Source of the DNA: Lentisphaerota bacterium | GTDB taxonomy: Bacteria > Verrucomicrobiota > Kiritimatiellia > RFP12 > UBA1067 | Direction: 5' to 3' | DNA: 14,809 nucleotides | NCBI GenBank assembly: GCA_015061765.1 | Contig: SUVZ01000047.1 | Span: forward strand, 1-14,809 | Shown: positions 1-6,916 of the stretch, one piece after another | Layout: each line of letters starts with the position of its first letter | Position numbering within the stretch: position 1 is the first letter of the stretch | Position numbers and translations under genes: made by a program | The notes under the pieces: generated by a model | Told to the model about the DNA's origin: nothing | The model's input: only the letters and a program-made list of their open reading frames with translations | Databases searched by the model: none

Positions 1-1998
1 CATCTTGCGGAAGTAGCGGCGGATATCGACAGAGACGATTATGACCGGCTTCTGCGGAATCTTCGAAAGGTCTCCGATCGTCTTCTTGACGACGGCGAGG
101 ATGGAGCGCACCGTCGTCGGATCCATCGCGAGATAGCTTCCGCCGGAAGTCTGGCGGACCGATTTGCGTATCTTCTCCTCAAGCGCAGGATCGAGCAGAT
201 AGGCGGCGATGATGTTCTGCCCGCCGGAGAACTTGTAGGAGATGTAGCGGCACAGCGCGCTTCGGACATACTCCACGAGCAGGACGGCGTCCTTTTCCTT
301 CTGCCCCCATTCGATGAGCGTCTGCGTGATGCGCTTGAGATCGCGGATGCAGATCCCCTCCTGCACGAGACGCTGGAGCACGTCCGTGATCTTCTGGAGG
401 GGGAGCACGCGCTGCACCTCGCGCACGAGCTCAGGAGCTTCGCGCTCCATGTGGTCGAAGAGCAGCCGCGTCTCCTGCAGGGAAAGGAACTCGTGCGCAT
501 AGCGGCGGAGAACGCCCGATAGATGGTAGGTGAGAACGCCGTTCAGGTCGAGCGAACGGATGCCGCCCTCCTCAAGCGCGTTCCTGTCCTCCTGCCTCAC
601 CCAGTTCGTCTCGTATCCGGCAAGGAACGCCTTGCCCTTCTCGAACGAGACGCCGGTGGCGGACAGATTGTCCGCAGATTCAAGCGCAAAGACGAATCCC
701 TTCTTCAGCACACCCTCCGAAACCGGGACCTCGTTCACGAGCAGACGGTACTTGCCGTCCTTCATCGCGGGATTGAGGGACAGGTTGATTCCAGGGAACG
801 GAACGCCGAGATCATGGTAGAGGGCGCGGCGGATGGACATGATCTGCTCGTTCAGCTCGTCGTACGTGAGAGCCGTGCGGATGTCTGCGTCTATATCCAC
901 CGTCAGCGGCGTGACCATCGCGAAATCGTCGCCCGACTTCTTCTTAGGCCTTGGCTTCGTGCCTTCCGACGGAGCGGCGGCGGCAAGCGGATCCGCGGCC
1001 TTGGCGGCGCGTTCGGCAGCCTTGCGGGCGGAATGCACCAGCGCATAGCCGAGTCCGCCGACAACAAGGGCCAACGGGAATATCACGACCTTCGGGAAGC
1101 CGGGGATCAAGCCGATCCCCACAAGCATGACGCCGCCGAGAAGGATCGCCTTCGGCTGGGCGAAGAACTGGTCCACGATATCCTGTCCGAGCGGCTTGTT
1201 CGCCTCGTCTCCGACGCGCGTCACAATCACGCCGGCCGTTATGGACACGAGAAGCGCCGGAATCTGGGACACAAGACCGTCGCCGATCGTGAGGATCGAA
1301 TACGTCTGGACCGCCTTGCCGATCTCCCAGTCTTTCATGAACGCGCCGATGCAGATGCCGCCCACAATGTTGATGGCGGTCATGATGAGCCCTGCGATGG
1401 CGTCGCCCTTGACGAACTTCATCGCGCCGTCCATCGCGCCGTAGAGCTGCGATTCCTTGGCGAGCTCGTTGCGGCGGAACTTGGCCGTCTCCTGGTCGAT
1501 CGCACCGGCGCGCATGTCGGCGTCGATGGACATCTGCTTGCCGGGCATGGCGTCGAGCGTGAAGCGCGCGCCGACCTCGGAGACGCGCTCTGCGCCCTTG
1601 GCGATCACCACGAACTGCACGATCGTGATGATGAGGAAGATCACGGCGCCAACGACGAAATTGCCGCCAACGACGAAGTTGCCGAACGTGTAGATGATCT
1701 GTCCGGCATCGGCATGCAGCAGGATGAGTCGCGTAGTCGACACGTTCAGCGCAAGGCGGAACAGCGTGGTGAAGAGCAGCATCGACGGGAAGGTCGAGAA
1801 CGCAAGCGCCCTCGGCAGATAGAGCGAGAGCATCAGCATCACCGTGGAGATCATCAGGTTCACAGAGATGAGGAAGTCCATCACAGGCGTCGGCAGCGGC
1901 ACGATCAGCAGACCTATGATGAAAACCACAAGGAACGCAAGCACCAGGTCGCCGAAGCGGCTGAATGCGTTTGTGACTCTTATGAGTTTCCCGAGCAT
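1..1998 (-). CDS. sctV: T3SS inner-membrane export gate SctV (YscV/LcrD/InvA family), 3'-partial
   Basis: This is the large export-gate protein of a type III secretion system; it forms a nonameric ring in the inner membrane and hands substrates to the SctRST channel. The frame is open from ATG at 1998 to the window edge (666 codons). The family is usually about 680-710 residues, so only the last few tens of residues are missing. The N-terminal third is very hydrophobic with about eight membrane segments. The FHIPEP signature is clear at residues 138-161 (RVSEVGARFTLDAMPGKQMS followed by IDAD), and GDGLVSQIPAL lies at 239-249. A charged linker near residue 340 leads to the cytoplasmic domain, where VRSALCRYISYKF matches the conserved family region. 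It starts 16 nt after the SctX-like stop, with a GGGAG/GGACGG purine stretch before the ATG. The flagellar paralogue FlhA is the only alternative. The sctC, sctW and sycN neighbours make the non-flagellar reading nearly certain. Confidence 0.97.
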   Translation of the reverse strand, partial: MLGKLIRVTNAFSRFGDLVLAFLVVFIIGLLIVPLPTPVMDFLISVNLMISTVMLMLSLYLPRALAFSTFPSMLLFTTLFRLALNVSTTRLILLHADAGQIIYTFGNFVVGGNFVVGAVIFLIITIVQFVVIAKGAERVSEVGARFTLDAMPGKQMSIDADMRAGAIDQETAKFRRNELAKESQLYGAMDGAMKFVKGDAIAGLIMTAINIVGGICIGAFMKDWEIGKAVQTYSILTIGDGLVSQIPALLVSITAGVIVTRVGDEANKPLGQDIVDQFFAQPKAILLGGVMLVGIGLIPGFPKVVIFPLALVVGGLGYALVHSARKAAERAAKAADPLAAAAPSEGTKPRPKKKSGDDFAMVTPLTVDIDADIRTALTYDELNEQIMSIRRALYHDLGVPFPGINLSLNPAMKDGKYRLLVNEVPVSEGVLKKGFVFALESADNLSATGVSFEKGKAFLAGYETNWVRQEDRNALEEGGIRSLDLNGVLTYHLSGVLRRYAHEFLSLQETRLLFDHMEREAPELVREVQRVLPLQKITDVLQRLVQEGICIRDLKRITQTLIEWGQKEKDAVLLVEYVRSALCRYISYKFSGGQNIIAAYLLDPALEEKIRKSVRQTSGGSYLAMDPTTVRSILAVVKKTIGDLSKIPQKPVIIVSVDIRRYFRKM

Positions 1999-2014
1999 GT
2001 TCCGTCCAGCTCCC

Positions 2015-2395
2015 TCAGGTTTCCAGCAGCGCCGCGCGGTAGTGCTCGAACACTTCGGTGTCCGCAAGCAGGCTCTCGAGCTCACGCACCGCGCGCGCGG
2101 CGGCCGCGCCTTTCTTAGAACGCAGGGTCCTGAGCGCAGAACGCGCGGTCTGGCTGAACCCGGCAGGCGTCCTGAGATACGCGCTGTTCCCCGCGACCAG
2201 CGCGCTCATGATCTCACCGACGACGCTTTCTCCCTCCGGAAAGATGTTCGACAGGGCCTCGCTCACCGTGGTGGAGCCCGGCAGAAGCTGCTTCTGCCGT
2301 TCGCCGCCCGGAGCGCCGCCGTCGCCGGACGCGAACTCCGCCACCGAAATGCCGGTGTCGAAACGGATCGTCTCTGCCGTATGCGCCGTCTTCAT
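2015..2395 (-). CDS. sctX: Probable SctX (YscX-family) T3SS protein
   Basis: A 126-residue protein between the SycN-like chaperone and sctV. In Yersinia the same place holds yscX and yscY. YscX is a small protein needed for early export and is itself secreted in complex with chaperone YscY. The N-terminal 40 residues are polar and Gly/Ala-rich, like a disordered secretion leader. The rest is predicted helical (VSEALSNIFPEGESVVGEIM, then a SALRTLRSKK helix and a C-terminal ELESLLADTEVFEHYRAALL helix). The family pattern I recall is similar: an LxxLxP motif, an aromatic loop, and two C-terminal helices ending in Leu-rich residues. The ATG at 2395 overlaps the preceding stop (ATGA). No sctY-like TPR gene follows. 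The assignment rests on size, position and a loose pattern; an unrelated small T3SS accessory protein is the alternative. Confidence 0.6.
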   Translation of the reverse strand: MKTAHTAETIRFDTGISVAEFASGDGGAPGGERQKQLLPGSTTVSEALSNIFPEGESVVGEIMSALVAGNSAYLRTPAGFSQTARSALRTLRSKKGAAAARAVRELESLLADTEVFEHYRAALLET

Positions 2396-2784
2396 GCGCC
2401 GAGCCTCCTTCTGAAGTTCTCCATCGCGCGCCAAAGTTCGGACATCGCCGAATCCAGATTGCCGAGCGTAACCTCCGCAGACTCCAGGCGCACCGCAAAG
2501 ACTGCGCGCGGCGGCTTTCCGATGATTCCCGTCCTGAGCACAAACCTCCCGCGCCGCAGCGGATCCGCAGACGCAAGCAGGAGTTTCGCCGCCGCGACAT
2601 CCGCAGGCGATTCCGCAGACATGGACAACGTGAGACAATCCATCGCATATTCAAGGCGGAACGCCACTCCGCTCTCAAAGCGAAGCGCCGCAGCGCCTTC
2701 AGAGTTGAGCGCGAAGTCCTTCAGCCCAAGACCGGCGGCAAATTCACGCACAATGTCATTGAGCCATGCAGGCACCATCGTCAC
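2392..2784 (-). CDS. sycN: SycN-like T3SS chaperone for the SctW gatekeeper
   Basis: A class I T3SS chaperone of about 130 residues. SycN pairs with YscB in Yersinia to bind and deliver YopN (SctW), and here the gene sits directly after sctW. The sequence starts with an amphipathic helix (WLNDIVREFAAGLGL), continues with strand-rich CesT-like segments (ALRFESGVAFRLEY, CLTLSMSAE), and ends FVLRTGIIGKPPRAVFAVRL plus a helix (DSAMSELWRAMENFRR). That end resembles the SycN C-terminal half as I recall it. I chose GTG at 2784, which overlaps the sctW TGA (GTGA) and has GGAGG six bases upstream. ATG at 2778 is the alternative and removes two residues. The frame stays open upstream to 3222, but that part is a shadow of sctW. 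The 3' end overlaps sctX by ATGA. The second subunit (YscB) is not visible here, so this protein may homodimerise or pair with the operon's first chaperone. Confidence 0.75.
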   Translation of the reverse strand: MTMVPAWLNDIVREFAAGLGLKDFALNSEGAAALRFESGVAFRLEYAMDCLTLSMSAESPADVAAAKLLLASADPLRRGRFVLRTGIIGKPPRAVFAVRLESAEVTLGNLDSAMSELWRAMENFRRRLGA

Positions 2785-3956
2785 GAAGCACCTCCCTCTT
2801 CCTGTCCGGCCTCGTCCTCGAGGGATACGAGCCCGTCCAGATGCTCCTGCGTGGCGTCGACAAGGCGCGCACGGTCCTCCTCGGACGAAAACAGCCGCGA
2901 CGAAAGCTGACGGAACACACCCATCATCTCCCGGCAGAAATCCATCTGCGCCAACAGCTTCACGATTCCGCTTTCCGCCACGAATCCCGCGATGTCGCGC
3001 GCCGAGACGAACGGACGTTCCGTGAAATCCAGCACCTTGCCTGTCATGGCCTCTCCGCCGAAGCGGCACGTCTCGCCGAACTGCGCCGACATGCGCGACA
3101 CCAATGCGGCAAGACTGTCGAACACCGTGCGCAGCACCTGCACGCACTGGAGATCGAGCATGATCCGGCGAAGCTCCTCCGGCATCTGCGAAGGCGACGG
3201 ACTCTGCAGGTCCGCGCCGCAACCTGCAAGCAGGAATTCAATTGCGGCGGAAAGTCCGGCGATTCCGCGGGACGCGACGAGCGAACGGTAGCAGTCCTGC
3301 GGCGTCGTGAAGCCGATTACCTCGCCGCGATAGAGATCGCGAAGCGACTGCATCTCCTCCGGAGTGGTCGCGCGGGCATTGACCTCTCGGGCAAGATTGA
3401 TTCCGGCGGAGACCTCCGCCCCCTTCTCCTTGACCAGCTGTTCGCGCGCCGCACCGACAAGATCGCGCAGCGCCCCGTCCCCCTCGCCAAGCGCCGCCTC
3501 AAGGATGTCGAGCATCGCAAACTGGTGCGAAGGATCCTCCGACCCCTTCGCAAGCTCCTGAAGAAGGCGTCCTGCATCAGGCAGATCGCCACCGTTCTGC
3601 ATCGCCTGGCGCAGGTTGCGGAGAGCCCTGTCCAGGAACTCCCTGCCGGGCATGTCCGGAAGCGTCTTCTCCCATGCCTCCACCGCTTCAAGATACGCCG
3701 ACGCTCGCGAACGCGTCTCGCCGAGCTTCCGTTCGCCAAGCTTCTTCGCGGCCTTCTCCTCGAAGTGCATGGAAAGCTCTTCCATCGCGTCCTGGAGTTC
3801 GGCGGCCGGATTCTGCTCGACGACGACCGCCATGCCCATCGCGCGGCCGATCTCGACGGGAGTCTGTGCGGCGGCAGGCGCCTCCGCGGAACGGAGCTGG
3901 TCGAACCGGTCCGGCGCAATCGCGTGCCTCAGGAGCTGTGCGGCGTCAAATGCCAT
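2781..3956 (-). CDS. sctW: T3SS gatekeeper SctW (YopN/MxiC/CopN family, HrpJ plus TyeA-like regions)
   Basis: A 391-residue gatekeeper that blocks premature effector release and sets the order of secretion. The family shows as all-helical HrpJ-type repeats (roughly residues 45-300), including LRDLYRGEVIGFTTPQDCYR and the characteristic stretch FLLAGCGADLQSPSPSQMPE followed by LRRIMLDLQCVQVL. The C-terminal 80 or so residues (RPFVSARDIAGFVAESGIVK, then MGVFRQLSSRLFSSEEDRAR) look like TyeA, so YopN and TyeA functions are fused in one chain, as in MxiC, InvE and CopN. The N-terminal ~40 residues are Ala/Pro-rich and polar, fitting a secretion signal. ATG at 3956 is preceded by a strong GGAGGGG ribosome-binding site and overlaps the AIM24-like gene by 11 nt. 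The next gene is its likely chaperone. Confidence 0.9.
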   Translation of the reverse strand: MAFDAAQLLRHAIAPDRFDQLRSAEAPAAAQTPVEIGRAMGMAVVVEQNPAAELQDAMEELSMHFEEKAAKKLGERKLGETRSRASAYLEAVEAWEKTLPDMPGREFLDRALRNLRQAMQNGGDLPDAGRLLQELAKGSEDPSHQFAMLDILEAALGEGDGALRDLVGAAREQLVKEKGAEVSAGINLAREVNARATTPEEMQSLRDLYRGEVIGFTTPQDCYRSLVASRGIAGLSAAIEFLLAGCGADLQSPSPSQMPEELRRIMLDLQCVQVLRTVFDSLAALVSRMSAQFGETCRFGGEAMTGKVLDFTERPFVSARDIAGFVAESGIVKLLAQMDFCREMMGVFRQLSSRLFSSEEDRARLVDATQEHLDGLVSLEDEAGQEEGGAS

Positions 3957-4530
3957 GAGCCCCCTCCGCCCAGACGACTCCGGGCCCGTAGAAATTCAGC
4001 CAAAGCGATTTTGCGCGGCGGCGCGGAATCAGGATGTCGCGCATCGCAAGTCTGGGGCAGTGCCCAGTCGGACGCCTGGTCGTCCACGCCACTACCGACT
4101 CGAGCCGCACGCTCAGCACCTCGCCCTCCTCCAGCACAAACCTGTTCACGCGCGATGCCGTGGCGGTGACGGCCCAGCCCGGATTCCTGAACTCCGTGAC
4201 GGCAAGCGCATGCCTGAAGCTCATCGGCACCACACGCACGAGCTGTGATCCGGTGCGCGACGCCGCCGGCGCCACAAGAATCCTTTCGGAGACGACGGAA
4301 AGCGTGTCGGCGCAGTCGATGCGGGCAAGGAACGGGCGTTTGGCGTCGGAGCACGACGCCGTTCCGGAAAGCTCCACGCTGCGCAGACGGCCGCGGTCCG
4401 GAACAATCCATCCGCCCATGCGGCGGTCGCGCAAGGCGCCGCGGTACGCCGCCGGCTGGGATACGCCGAGAAGCCACGCTCCGCCAGTCACATGCGCGAA
4501 TCCGCTCTCTATGGTCGCCTCAGTCGGCAT
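3946..4530 (-). CDS. AIM24-like beta-rich protein inside the T3SS operon
   Basis: A 194-residue protein with no signal peptide and no membrane segment. It is strand-rich, and its second half fits the AIM24 family (PF01987; duplicated beta-sandwich proteins, TIGR00266-like in bacteria). The segment RFVLEEGEVLSVRLESVVAW resembles the family's 'eLapGEvlrVd...lVAf' strand pair. The segment MRDILIPRRRAKSLWLNFYG, ending GPGVVWAEG, resembles the terminal 'glk..lfgGEglflt.f.GPGrVwlqs' motif. The upstream part (DTLSVVSERILVAPAA) could be the 'fLA' strand of the first half. Bacterial AIM24 proteins usually run 210-260 residues, so this one is short at the N-terminus. The ATG at 4530 overlaps the sctC stop by 11 nt (ATGCCGACTGA), and its 3' end overlaps sctW by another 11 nt, so it is translated as part of the operon. 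I know of no standard T3SS component with this fold. A role at the membrane or as a basal-body accessory is inference. Confidence 0.6.
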   Translation of the reverse strand: MPTEATIESGFAHVTGGAWLLGVSQPAAYRGALRDRRMGGWIVPDRGRLRSVELSGTASCSDAKRPFLARIDCADTLSVVSERILVAPAASRTGSQLVRVVPMSFRHALAVTEFRNPGWAVTATASRVNRFVLEEGEVLSVRLESVVAWTTRRPTGHCPRLAMRDILIPRRRAKSLWLNFYGPGVVWAEGAHGI

Positions 4531-6406
4531 CGTCCTCTTTGTCCCTCACATTCTCGTGACGACGCTTCTCTTCGTCGAACCACTTCTCCCAGTCCCTGCG
4601 GTCTCTCTCCATTTCGCCACGACGCTTTTCGCGTTCGAGACCGCGCATCGCCTCATTCCTGCCGTGGCGTTCCTCCGCCCGTTCCTGGCGCATCTCGCGT
4701 CGGAAGTCCATCTGCGCCTCACGCTCCCTGCGCTCGATTCCGTCCTTGTCGAACGCCTCGTCAAGGACCTCCTCGCGCTCAATGTCGCGGTGGCGGTCGG
4801 CCTGCACCGCCACGACATCGTTCGTCGTCACGTCGATGACATACGGCGTAAGGATGAACATGCGCTGAACGGTCTCATTGCGGACGCTTGAACCTCCGAA
4901 CAGCCATCCGATCCAAGGGATGTCGCGCAGATACGGAATGCCCCATCCGCCGGACTCCTTGATGTCCCTGAGATAGCCGGCGAGCATGATGGAATGGCCC
5001 TCGAGCACGGCGGCCTGCGTCTCAAGCGACGATGTGCGCGTCATCGGCATGGCGTCGACGGATATCGACTCGAAGCCGCCGTCCTGAAGCTCCATCGAAA
5101 GCCACACGCGGTCGGGCGAGTTCGTCGAGGCGGACGGAACTATGCGCGGCTTCACCTGAAGCTTCGTCCCGGCGGACACCTCCTCCAGCGAAGCGACCTC
5201 GGTGCCGACGACTCGCGCATGGTAGCTCTGCGTATCGGTCATCTCGGCAGACATGTTGTTGAGCGTGAGAATCGAAGTGCGCGATATCGAACGGGCCTTA
5301 CCCTTCTCCCTCAGCGCCGTAAGCGACGCCGACACCGACACGTCGTCGCCAAGATACGTGAGGGCGCCGGCAAGCCCCTTGCCGCCGAGCGAAGCGGAAT
5401 TGAAGAGATTGGCGGCGTTCTGTCCCGCCGCGCCCTCGACATCGTCCTTGGCGCCGGACACCTTGAGCGACATCTGCCAGTCAAGCGCATCCTCCTGCGA
5501 CAGCTCCAGAACCGTGACGCCGATCTCCACAAGCTTCTGCGGCCTGTCGAGCTGCTCTATGAGATTCTCGTACATCGGGAAGCGCGTGACAGTGTCGCGG
5601 ACGACGACGGCGTTGAGACGGTTCTCAGGGCGGATCACGGGACGGAATGCGGAATCCGTGTTGGCGCTGAGACGGTCCGTCTCGTTCGTGACGGCGCCTT
5701 CGCGCACGGGCGCCGCACCGGCCCCTGCGTTCATGATCTCCTCCAGCAGCTGGGCGATGCCGCGGATCGTTACCGTGGACTCCGGGCTCGTCACGCTGAA
5801 ACTCACATTGTCCGCCCAGGTATGCTTTAGAGGGAATATGCGCGTCTCGACCGAAGTGAACGTACGCTGCTCGCGCAGCTTGTCCGCACGGGCGATCATT
5901 TCCGACACGAGCATCACGTACCGCGGCGGACCCGACACCATGATGAGTTCGCCGTTTGACGCGGTCTTGAGCGGGAAGCGCGAATCCTCGACGCCCAACT
6001 CCACCATCATCGTCAGGACTTCGCTTGCCTTCATGTAGCGGAGGTCTATGAGTGTGGACCCCATCTCGCCGACTGTGTAGATGTAGAGCGCCGTGCCGTC
6101 GTAGTACCATGTGAGATTGTGCACGGCCGAAATGCGATCGAGGAAATCATCCGGCCTGACACCCTTGAAGTCCCCCGACAGAACGCCCGTCACGCGATCG
6201 GAAAGCAGGATCGGGATTCCCTGCGCGACGCTGAAACTCTCCAACGCCGAGCGGATCGGCATCTGCCTTGCGATGAGAGTGTACTCCGGACTCTTCCAGG
6301 GGAGCCTCTTCACGGCGGATTTGGCCGCCGCAGATGCAGACGACGCGAAAATCAGCAGCATTGCAGCCAGCGTGAAAGTCCGTTTGATTGTCGGTAGGAT
6401 AGTCAT
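4520..6406 (-). CDS. sctC: T3SS outer-membrane secretin SctC (YscC/InvG family) with charged C-terminal tail
   Basis: The 628-residue secretin that builds the outer-membrane ring of the needle complex. ATG at 6406 gives a clean Sec signal peptide (KR, then a hydrophobic core ending ASSASA). AAAGGAAGAG directly upstream serves as the ribosome-binding site. An in-frame ATG at 6421 lacks one. After the signal come N0/STN-like and N1 domains (MPIRSALESFSVAQGIPILL; LRYMKASEVLTMMVELGVED), an N3 domain with a Gly/Ala-rich loop (residues ~240-300), and the secretin core ending in ETQAAVLEGHSIMLAGYLRD, GIPYLRDIPWIGWLFGG and QRMFILTPYVIDV. About 93 further residues follow the barrel domain, almost all Arg, Glu, Asp, Lys and Ala, predicted to be helical or coiled coil. 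That is far more charged than the usual short pilotin-binding S domain. The gene lies two bases after the chaperone stop and overlaps the AIM24-like gene. Confidence 0.95.
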   Translation of the reverse strand: MTILPTIKRTFTLAAMLLIFASSASAAAKSAVKRLPWKSPEYTLIARQMPIRSALESFSVAQGIPILLSDRVTGVLSGDFKGVRPDDFLDRISAVHNLTWYYDGTALYIYTVGEMGSTLIDLRYMKASEVLTMMVELGVEDSRFPLKTASNGELIMVSGPPRYVMLVSEMIARADKLREQRTFTSVETRIFPLKHTWADNVSFSVTSPESTVTIRGIAQLLEEIMNAGAGAAPVREGAVTNETDRLSANTDSAFRPVIRPENRLNAVVVRDTVTRFPMYENLIEQLDRPQKLVEIGVTVLELSQEDALDWQMSLKVSGAKDDVEGAAGQNAANLFNSASLGGKGLAGALTYLGDDVSVSASLTALREKGKARSISRTSILTLNNMSAEMTDTQSYHARVVGTEVASLEEVSAGTKLQVKPRIVPSASTNSPDRVWLSMELQDGGFESISVDAMPMTRTSSLETQAAVLEGHSIMLAGYLRDIKESGGWGIPYLRDIPWIGWLFGGSSVRNETVQRMFILTPYVIDVTTNDVVAVQADRHRDIEREEVLDEAFDKDGIERREREAQMDFRREMRQERAEERHGRNEAMRGLEREKRRGEMERDRRDWEKWFDEEKRRHENVRDKEDDAD

Positions 6407-6423
6407 CTCTTCCTTTCGCATAG

Positions 6424-6822
6424 TCAGGGACGGATCACCATCTCCGGAAACGATGAAGACTCTACCGGTTCCGCCGCCGTACGCGCCAACCACCAGTCGC
6501 AAGAGTCGGCAAACGTCTCGAAAAAGACTTTCAGTTCATGGGCCGTCGCCGATTCCGGAATCTCCTGCGCAAGGATCGCCGCGCCTATGCGTTCATCCCA
6601 GTAGAGCGTAGCGGCCTCACGGAGCATCCGCCCTGCGGAATATGAAGCCAGCCTCGGAAGATCATCCTCGTCGCGGGAGATTTCGCGCGTCAGCACAAGA
6701 CGCTTTTCAAGGTCAATGGCGCGCACCTCTCCGTCATCCACCTTGAATGTAAACTCAAGCGCATCCGCAGGAACAGTCTGCGGATAGCCGACAGCCGACG
6801 CCAATCTGCCTAATGCATTCAT
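6424..6822 (-). CDS. CesT/Tir-type T3SS chaperone, first gene of the operon
   Basis: A 132-residue acidic protein with the size and layout of class I T3SS chaperones: an N-terminal helix (NALGRLASAVGY), a beta-meander (ALEFTFKVDDGEVRAIDLEK, then RLVLTREI), a middle helix (LASYSAGRMLREAATLYWDE), further strands (GAAILAQEI), and a C-terminal helix (AHELKVFFETFADSCDWWLA). Such dimeric chaperones bind effectors or translocators and dock them at the sorting platform. No effector gene sits beside it; sctC starts three bases after its stop, so its client may be encoded elsewhere or it may act on secretin-linked substrates. ATG at 6822 is the only start that keeps the first helix. There is no Shine-Dalgarno before it, only a -10 box ten bases upstream. 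Family call by pattern; the specific partner is unknown. Confidence 0.72.
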   Translation of the reverse strand: MNALGRLASAVGYPQTVPADALEFTFKVDDGEVRAIDLEKRLVLTREISRDEDDLPRLASYSAGRMLREAATLYWDERIGAAILAQEIPESATAHELKVFFETFADSCDWWLARTAAEPVESSSFPEMVIRP

Positions 6823-6832
6823 CCAAGCGCGA

Positions 6833-6841
6833 ATTATACCA
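6833..6841 (-). promoter_or_regulatory. Extended -10 promoter of the T3SS operon
   Basis: On the minus strand TGGTATAAT reads as a perfect extended -10 (TGn-TATAAT). It follows an A/T-rich tract (6850-6875) that could act as an UP element. A weak TTGTAT lies 19 bases upstream as a poor -35. The TATAAT ends ten bases before the ATG of the chaperone gene, so transcription starting 6-8 bases downstream would leave a 5' leader of only a few bases. The site lies in the 94-base gap between the ABC ATPase gene and the T3SS operon and is the only promoter-like element seen there. Confidence 0.6.
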
Positions 6842-6916
6842 AACTCCGCCCATTAAAATACAATAAAATTTGGAACAATCGGGCACCATATGCAGTGGCA
6901 GTTCCGCCATATCACG

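Noticed and set aside
523..2118. 531-codon plus-strand ORF
   Set aside because: It runs antisense to sctV, which has a full family match. The product is His/Arg/Asp-rich low-complexity sequence typical of a mirror frame in GC-rich DNA.
2396..2638. N-terminal extension of the SctX-like ORF
   Set aside because: It is Cys/Ala-rich shadow sequence of the SycN-like gene. The ATGA junction at 2395 gives a family-sized protein.
2785..3222. N-terminal extension of the SycN-like ORF
   Set aside because: The frame is open, but the residues are a shadow of sctW. The GTG at 2784 with its own ribosome-binding site is the sensible start.
2766..4169. 467-codon plus-strand ORF
   Set aside because: It is antisense to sctW and part of the AIM24-like gene, rich in Arg and Leu with no recognisable domain.
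4994..5830. Plus-strand ORFs across sctC (also 5253-6038 and 4034-4891)
   Set aside because: All are mirror frames of the secretin and AIM24-like genes, with no ribosome-binding site or family motif.
6842..6916. Possible rho-independent terminator after the ABC ATPase gene
   Set aside because: Only 3-4 bp stems (such as TGGC/GCCA) can be drawn and no T-run follows them. The A/T-rich stretch belongs better to the promoter.
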